Positions 57,741 to 64,000 of a stretch of DNA of 64,000 nucleotides are shown here, in pieces (positions within the stretch are counted from its first letter, which is position 1; each line of letters opens with the position of its first letter). The translations under genes and the position numbers were made by a program. The notes under the pieces were generated by a model, which was not told the origin of the DNA, made no database searches, and saw only the letters and a list, made by a program, of their open reading frames with translations. Location: contig NC_087084.1 of assembly GCF_026151205.1 (NCBI RefSeq), positions 8,415,394 to 8,479,393 on the forward strand. Direction: 5' to 3'. This DNA comes from Bolinopsis microptera (lineage: Eukaryota > Ctenophora > Tentaculata > Lobata > Bolinopsidae).

Positions 57741-60040
57741 ACATGACGTCCAACATCAAATCACGCCCTACAAACTCTTATCATTTGTTCAACTACTAAT
57801 GATATATGATAGTACATACCTATAGTAATATTTTAACAATTTTAGTAATATTTTAACAATCGCAAAAACAACGCCGCATACTATAGATCTGCGTATTGGT
57901 GGGGAGGTGAGATTAATTTTTTCTGACATGTGACAGCGATTAACCAATCGGCTTCAAGCATTTACCAATTAAATCCCAGAACCCTGAACCACTGTCATAT
58001 GTGTCAAAAAATATGTTTCAACTAAAAATGTTAATCTGAACTCTTTCTTATTTTTTGTACAATTACTGGGACGGCGCTGGATTCTTCCGAAACACTATCT
58101 TTTGTTCTGAAGTTAGGTTGCGGTGAAAAACTTAAATTTCGTTTCAAGATGATGATAAGGTTTCGACCAAGATAATTTAATCAGTACACATATGATTCAG
58201 AATTATTTAACCAGAATCTCCGAAAGACAGAAGATCGGGGCAGTCAGTTTCTCGAATTAGTAATTTAAGTTGCTGATTGCTGAAAGTACTTTTTCAGCTC
58301 AACTAAGTCAAGTACGGATGCAGGACATATCAAAAATTGATTTTGCAGCAATAGTCATTAGTCACTAGTCAGTTGTCACCAATGATAAGTACTTGACATA
58401 TTCTTCAATCAAACAACTTGAACAGTAGATATTCGAAGGTCAACACAAAGTAAAGCCCCAAGCTAGAAAAACAACACAATAAAATAAAAGATTAAAGCCC
58501 TAAAACCCGTTGCTAGGGGTAGGCTACAGTTGGATAATCGTCTATTATCCCAGAAAGCTGATCAGACTGAGAATTCGCTAAGACAATTAATGAACAGTTT
58601 TAGTTTTAAATAGTTTTAGAACTCATTATAAAGAGAGTTTAATGTCAGCAGGACCCTGAATCAATGCTCACTCACACAAATGGTTACTACGATTCTCAGA
58701 CACGAAACAAGTGAGAACAAGTGAGAACAAGTGAGACACGAAACAAGTGAGATAAACACAACGTGAGAGAGAACACAATGGAGGTGATCTGTATAGTTCG
58801 TGGCCAGGGACAGGTCATGGGGGGGGGGGGGGGGGGGGGGGGACCGGGGATAATGACAGATTACCCGTTGTGACGGAGATAATACGCTAAGGACTTGCCA
58901 AGACCGATTGTTTTGTGCTCTCTAACCAGAGCTGAGGGGTGGCAATGCACAACAGGAAATAGGTTGAGATGGACAGCTAAAAATAGATACATCAGTACCT
59001 ACCTACTACAGTACCTACCTACGAGAGCACAAGGAAAGATGTTTTAGGTATACTATAATTCACCTCTAGTGTTACGAGCTAAAAAGCAATACTTGGAACA
59101 CAAGGAAACATTCTAAAAATTTAAATGCATGAATGGTACTAATCGAGAAACGAGTTCATGGTGTACTGTTTCAGAAGTTCAGAATGCTACCACTATGGCA
59201 CGAGTTGATCATGAAAGTGATTCAGTACTAGCAGATAATTTGACAATGGATTATGACATTTCATCTGTAAATTAATCGATATCTCTTGTCTCCCTGTACA
59301 CCATCATCAGCTGCTGTACATTGTGTTTTAGTTCGTGGACGCCACAATTCTTAATAATATATAAGAACTAGTAAAGTTCACGAATAAAACAAGTTCTCAG
59401 ACAACGCAATATAAGATGGAAGGTTTTTTTGTATATGGTAGCTTTGCGACCGTGCATGCCTGCGTGAAAGGAACCCGTGAAATATAGCCCTAAACGGTGT
59501 CAAGACTCAAGATACTGAAATAATTATTACCTATTTAATTGGCGTTTTTGACACCACTTGGGGGTCCAAATTTTCGGCTCTAAAATCATTATTCCTCGGC
59601 CAATTTTTTATTTTTTCATGCTGATTTGGAGGATATTAAAGCATTTGACCCAGCCAAAAAAGTTTCAGTTGTATATCTTTTACGGTTTTTGCAGAAAGTT
59701 GCGTTAAAGTCGATGCCGTGGTGTCAGTAAAATGGCACAGATATATATATATTTTGTAGCTGTACTCCTACACATTAAAAGTCGGTGTTGATTAGATCTT
59801 CGAAATAAGTCTTTGCATCATTTTATTAAACATCGTTATCTGAGATAAAATTGTTCTAAAAGCAACTGGAATATTCACAAATCTTTAAAATAACTTACAA
59901 ACTAGGAAAGGAAAACAAGTCTTAGGAAGACGTACAAAACTATGTGACTTAAAACGGTACAAAACTAAAATATACTGAGTAATAATCAAACGAAAAGAAT
60001 GGCTGCGTACATTTTATCTAATCTATTAATATATATATAT
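57741..60040. other. Gene-poor stretch
   Basis: No gene seen. A G run at 58820-58842 is a likely assembly weak point. A block at 57895-57990 (TGGTGGGGAGGTGAGATTAA) resembles 52285-52330 and, inverted, 52458-52475, so a dispersed repeat family is present. Confidence 0.45.
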
Positions 60041-60048
60041 ATCGTCTC

Positions 60049-60336
60049 CAGTGGCGTAATGAAAGGCCCTGCTGACCCCGCTGTGCAGGGGGGCGCCGTC
60101 TTAGGGGGGCGCCAAATCGTCGTTTGAATGTGGGACAATTTCGAAAACTTAACTAAAGTACTAGCAAAACTGCCCGTTTTGCTCTAGATACACACTTTTT
60201 TAGAGATTTTACCGGCTTATTCTCTAAAATCACCTAATTTGTTCAATTTTAGGGAGGGGCACCAAAAGGGGAGGGGGCGCCAACAGGGGGCGCTTTTTTC
60301 GGCAGGGGGGCGCCAACAGGCAACGTTACGCCACTG
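60049..60336. mobile_element. 288-bp hAT-type MITE with 8-bp target duplication
   Basis: Ends CAGTGGCGTAA (60049) and TTACGCCACTG (to 60336) are inverted and flanked by ATCGTCTC on both sides (60041-60048, 60337-60344). CAGTGGCG-type ends and 8-bp duplications are typical of hAT elements. The interior is G-rich (GGGGGGCGCC) and non-coding. Confidence 0.85.
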
Positions 60337-60344
60337 ATCGTCTC

Positions 60345-61840
60345 GCTTTATATATAGTAAGATTTAAATATTATATTGATACAGTTGGAATATCGGTAGG
60401 CGGACTATGTAGCTAACGGAATATGTAGTTAAAAGAGTATTTTCAGTTTAATTTGGTTTTAACTTTAAAGATCCATGATTTGTGCCCCGAGTATCAAGTT
60501 GAACTAAATTCAGTAATGACACTAAAAGCGAGCTCAAGTTTGTTCGGTTTGAACTTTTGAAGCATCAGCTCTTCCTCCAAATGGAGGCTATGTTCAACGT
60601 GACAGCTAGCATTTAGTAGAGTCTTATGGGACAAGGTTTGAGAAATCCCCATCTCACGATCTCGGTAATTTCCCATACAAAATAAAAAATGTAGTAGTTG
60701 TACAGCAATACTAATGGGACTTCTGCTGTACAAACACTACACAAGTAATCCCGATAACACTCGACCTCTGCCTGATCCAGAGGATGTCACCATTTTACCT
60801 TCACACAGACATCGAACGCTGTAAGAAGATGACGATCAGACCTCGTTACAAAATAAAAAAGCAAGGAGTTAAAACTGTTAAAGCTGCTTGCTCACAAGCA
60901 CAATTTAAGAGCTGGATGGTTTTGGTTTCGGACAGAGGGCGAGGCACAAATCTAACACAACATAATAATATGACGTACACAAAGGGGCTCCCTGTCAGTA
61001 AGCATCTTCCTAACACTAAGTATCCGCTGTTCTGAGAATTGAGTTTTAACTCTGGGCGGGATACAAATCTAAATATGCTAAACTAATGGTACACTGTGCG
61101 AGTCACTGGTTGTTTTGCTGTCCGGGCAGCAGTCACTGGTTCATATTATGTTGTGAGTGCAGAGGAATGAGCAGAGCGAGAAACAAGTTGGAAGAAAAAT
61201 CAAAACGTTCATTTCAAGAATTCTCTGCTCCTCAATGCGTAGCGCAAATGTAGTGATCGTTCTAGAAATAAAACCAAAGCCCCAGCTCTCACCAGGTCGT
61301 GGCGTCGATTTAACCGAGGATAATGTCCTGAGTTTTTTTAATGGCTTAATGTCCTTTGTTTTAACCCTTGGAATACGGGGAGTTAACAACGGGTTTGCTT
61401 GCCACAATAGAGCAGGAACCCTCTGCTTGCAAGGCTCGTGAATAAAGCATTGTTTTGTCATTGGTCTGGGTACCTGCTTTGACTCCTTTCTAAGTCTCCT
61501 CCTAAAAATATCACATAAACGGGTATTTAACATTCGCTGACAGATTACAAAGTCTAAGCCCTACAAAATATGTAAAATTCTAACAAGAATTGTTATTTAG
61601 CTAAAAAACTTTATAGCTAAGTTTAGCTATATAAAACTATAAAGTCCTTGAGCTAAATAGTCCTGGAATCCTTATGATTTCAACAATGACTCACGAGAAA
61701 GCTGTACTCTGCAGTTAAATTCCTGAACCACCCAAGTAAAAATGCAAAGAATTTTAAATTCTTTTCTAAACTCTAAACTCTTGACTCTTTTCTGAACTCT
61801 AAACTCTTTTCTGAACTTTTTATTTTAAACTCTACAAATT
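60345..61840. other. Intergenic or intronic, no gene seen
   Basis: Short open frames only. A CTCTAAACTCTTTTCTGAA repeat lies near 61770-61830, just before the candidate exon at 61848. Confidence 0.4.
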
Positions 61841-61847
61841 CCCGCAG

Positions 61848-61961
61848 GCGATAGTTAAGTTATCACAAGAAGGCAGCACGTACTACAGCTCTATCAGAGA
61901 TACGTCCAGTGCCAGTGGTAGTTACCAGTACCAACCTCCGGTCCTTACTTCAGATGCTAAG
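61848..61961 (+). CDS. Candidate phase-0 exon, Ser/Tyr-rich
   Basis: 38 codons (AIVKLSQEGSTYYSSIRDTS, then SGSYQYQPPVLTSDAK) stand between TTCCCGCAG and GTTTGTC, both good splice sites, phase 0 at each side. This matches the phase left open by the exon ending at 50028, so both may belong to one gene with an intron of up to 11.8 kb. No domain recognised; serine/tyrosine richness suggests a cytoplasmic, possibly phosphorylated, region. Confidence 0.45.
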
Positions 61962-64000
61962 GTTTGTCTGTTTGTTTATGTTTTTTTGTCTAGACCTGTT
62001 TATTTGTGTTCGCAACAACTCAATAAGATAAATTTGCTCACACTCACAGCTTATAAATTGTACAGGTCCTTTTTGTTGACACGCACTTTCTCGCTGCGAC
62101 TTTAAAAACATTTACTGACGCCCCCGTCTTTTATATCAACGTGCAGTGTGCACATTATATTCACTATCCGGATCTAAGGTCAAGTTTTGTAAAATACGTG
62201 TTCTTGAACGGTGGGCAAACCACCGTCCACCACCCAATAATCTCAAGATATCATTGCTTCCTGTAAGAGCTTTCCATCTAATTTGCAATTCTCGGGAGTT
62301 AATAATCAAATTGCTGGATAAAGGAGTGGTTAATAATCGGGTGGGGATTATTTTTTTGAAGACATGGTTATGATTAATGTGCAGGCTGCAGCAGTGTTGC
62401 AATCTACTTTTCGGACAGCTTCCAGACCATTATAGAGATCTGAATTTGCAACTGTTTTAATGAAATTCAATACAATTTTCCACTTTTCCACACCCGCACG
62501 TGTACCCAAAGATCATAACATCATGACAGGTAGTCTCTAAAAGAAGGAAATTGATCCCCGCACTGTACCCTGGCCGATCTAAAGCTCTTTAAAACCCAGC
62601 TCTCTCTCTAACACTAAATATGGTATCTGTTCCTTCTGGAGAACATAATGTTTAATGTTCTAACAGTATGACTGAACATCAACTACCTGGCCCCATCTCT
62701 CTTGGAGCACTCACTTAGCTTCCTGTACAGGTCACTGCACTGGCTCGGTCACGTGATCGGTCACGTGACCTCACATCAACTGTTACTCAACCCAAGAATA
62801 CGTGTTCTTTTCTATAACTTTAACGGCTAGAGCTGCAGATTAGATACCCTACACGGAGAGTTGTGATCCCCGATTCCGTGTATCTAGGTCATAGTTGCAA
62901 GTCGGGACATAAGGCGTGATGTTATATAGTAGATTTGTAAGTTGGGACGTTTATAATCGAAATGTTAGGTTAGACGCCAGACGTCCTACTATTTTACCTG
63001 AGATATTATTTTAGGACCAATTCAATACGCGGCCTTGTCTCCAATTAGCGATTCAACCGGTTACTTCGCGACAATACATAATTATATGACATTAATCTCA
63101 AATTAGATTAAAGATTTTATTTGGTTTCTGAAGAAGTTTCTTCGGATTAAATTGTAGGGCTGTAATAACCGCCATATTTTATTGAGTAGGATTGACTGCC
63201 ACTTAGAATTAGAGCCAACTGGACGGCTGACCGGGTTAACTGACATATAACCCAAATCGGAGTAGGTAAGCTGGTATTCTGGTGAAAAAGAAGGACTCGA
63301 GATAGTATAAGTAAGATAGGTATGTCTAGATCTTCTGTTACACTTCGCTGTAGCAACGTAAAAACGTACCTAACGCGAAATGACCGGCATTTATAATTAT
63401 CTTTGGGCCGTGTTGACAACACTAGAGAAGTTGATAGTCTGGTTTTTCAGGTCTGTGTTATTATCAGACTTTATCATCAGGCTTTATTATCAGGCTTTAT
63501 TATCAGGCTTTATTATCAGGCTTTATTATCAGGCTTTATTATCAGGCTTTATTATCAGACTTTATTATCAGGCTTTATTATCAGGCTTTATTATCAGGCT
63601 TTATTATCAGGCTTTATGAGGCTTTCAATCTGAATGTCGGGTGCCAATATTTAGTGGCCACTTATTCTTACCGTGCGTAGCAGGAATCTCCAACTGAAAG
63701 GGATGGATTTTATTGCTCGCTGAATGGGTGAACACAGGGTGAATCTACATATTTATGAAGATCAGCCTGCGCTTATATCATGATACTACCCAGTATGTAT
63801 CAGCAAGACATATACTTTGTTAAAACAAGACCCACTCTCCAGCTCCCCCGCTTACTCATACTAGATTCAATAGTTTACTGTTACTCCAATCGCTGATCTG
63901 GCTCTAAGTTGAGTGTAAGTCCTACCCAGAAACCAGCTTATGCTCTGACATTGAAAAACATTATGAGGGCAACAACTCGCCGACTCAACACACCTTGCAC
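61962..64000. other. No exon recognised to the right edge
   Basis: If the gene with the 61848 exon continues, its further exons are outside the window. The only structure seen is the 15-bp array at 63468-63615. Confidence 0.4.
63468..63615 (+). repeat. 15-bp tandem repeat, about 10 copies
   Basis: TTATTATCAGGCTTT repeated about ten times, with single-base variants (CAGAC). Open frames here (LLSGFIIRLYYQA) are by-products of the 15-bp period. Confidence 0.9.

Noticed and set aside
63380-63633. Plus-strand frames LLSGFIIRLYYQA
   Set aside because: Product of the 15-bp tandem repeat only.

Overview
The window is a stretch of animal (metazoan) nuclear genome. It is AT-rich, its genes are split by short spliceosomal introns, and it is full of transposon relics and tandem repeats. 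The domain mix (secreted immunoglobulin, sushi and cysteine-rich repeat proteins on phase-1 exons, SGNH-type LINE ORF1, MULE with FLYWCH, KDZ relics) fits an invertebrate. A cnidarian or another early-branching animal is plausible, but no gene here fixes the taxon.

Left end (1-5100, minus strand): two adjacent genes for secreted proteins. One starts at 540 and runs off the window (signal peptide plus a probable lectin-like domain). The other (1498-5025) is complete: signal peptide, two unrecognised domain exons, two Ig-like domains and a sushi domain, with a poly(A) signal. 5.1-9.8 kb holds no gene but a duplicated 145-bp block and a clean nested pair of TIR elements.

Middle left (9.8-17.2 kb, plus strand): a large nuclear-looking protein of at least 1615 residues. 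It has a U1/matrin-like zinc finger at each end of the visible part, an SR domain, RGG-type repeats and several SUMO-interaction-like motifs. Two introns or exon edges carry minisatellites that end exactly at the splice acceptor. 17.2-20.4 kb is gene-poor.

Repeat graveyard (20.4-36 kb): short MITEs, four copies of a ~100-bp multi-hairpin element, a satellite array, a 404-bp MITE with perfect 32-bp inverted ends, an 84-bp perfect palindrome, a broken LINE (ORF1 esterase plus endonuclease), and a nested stack. In that stack a KDZ-like transposase/Ulp1 protease relic is interrupted by a MULE relic, whose inverted end is in turn interrupted by a 5'-truncated LINE with a 10-bp target duplication.

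Compact regulator cluster (38.7-48.1 kb, plus strand): TAF13 (a TFIID subunit), two tandem paralogous C2H2 zinc-finger genes sharing an unrecognised N-terminal module, and a gene with a C-terminal UBZ-like finger. These are head-to-tail with small spacers and mostly clear poly(A) signals. A further plus-strand gene starts at 48787; its first intron is filled by a 12-bp repeat of about 67 copies.

Right end (49-64 kb): candidate later exons of that gene at about 50.97 kb and 61.85 kb. Antisense to it, possibly inside its long intron, lies another secreted protein gene (55739 to about 52513) with five cysteine-rich GCC2/ephrin-receptor-like repeat exons and a frameshifted last domain. 56.5-60.4 kb has a 270-bp tandem array and two hAT-type MITEs with 8-bp target duplications, one proven by empty sites in the neighbouring repeat copies.
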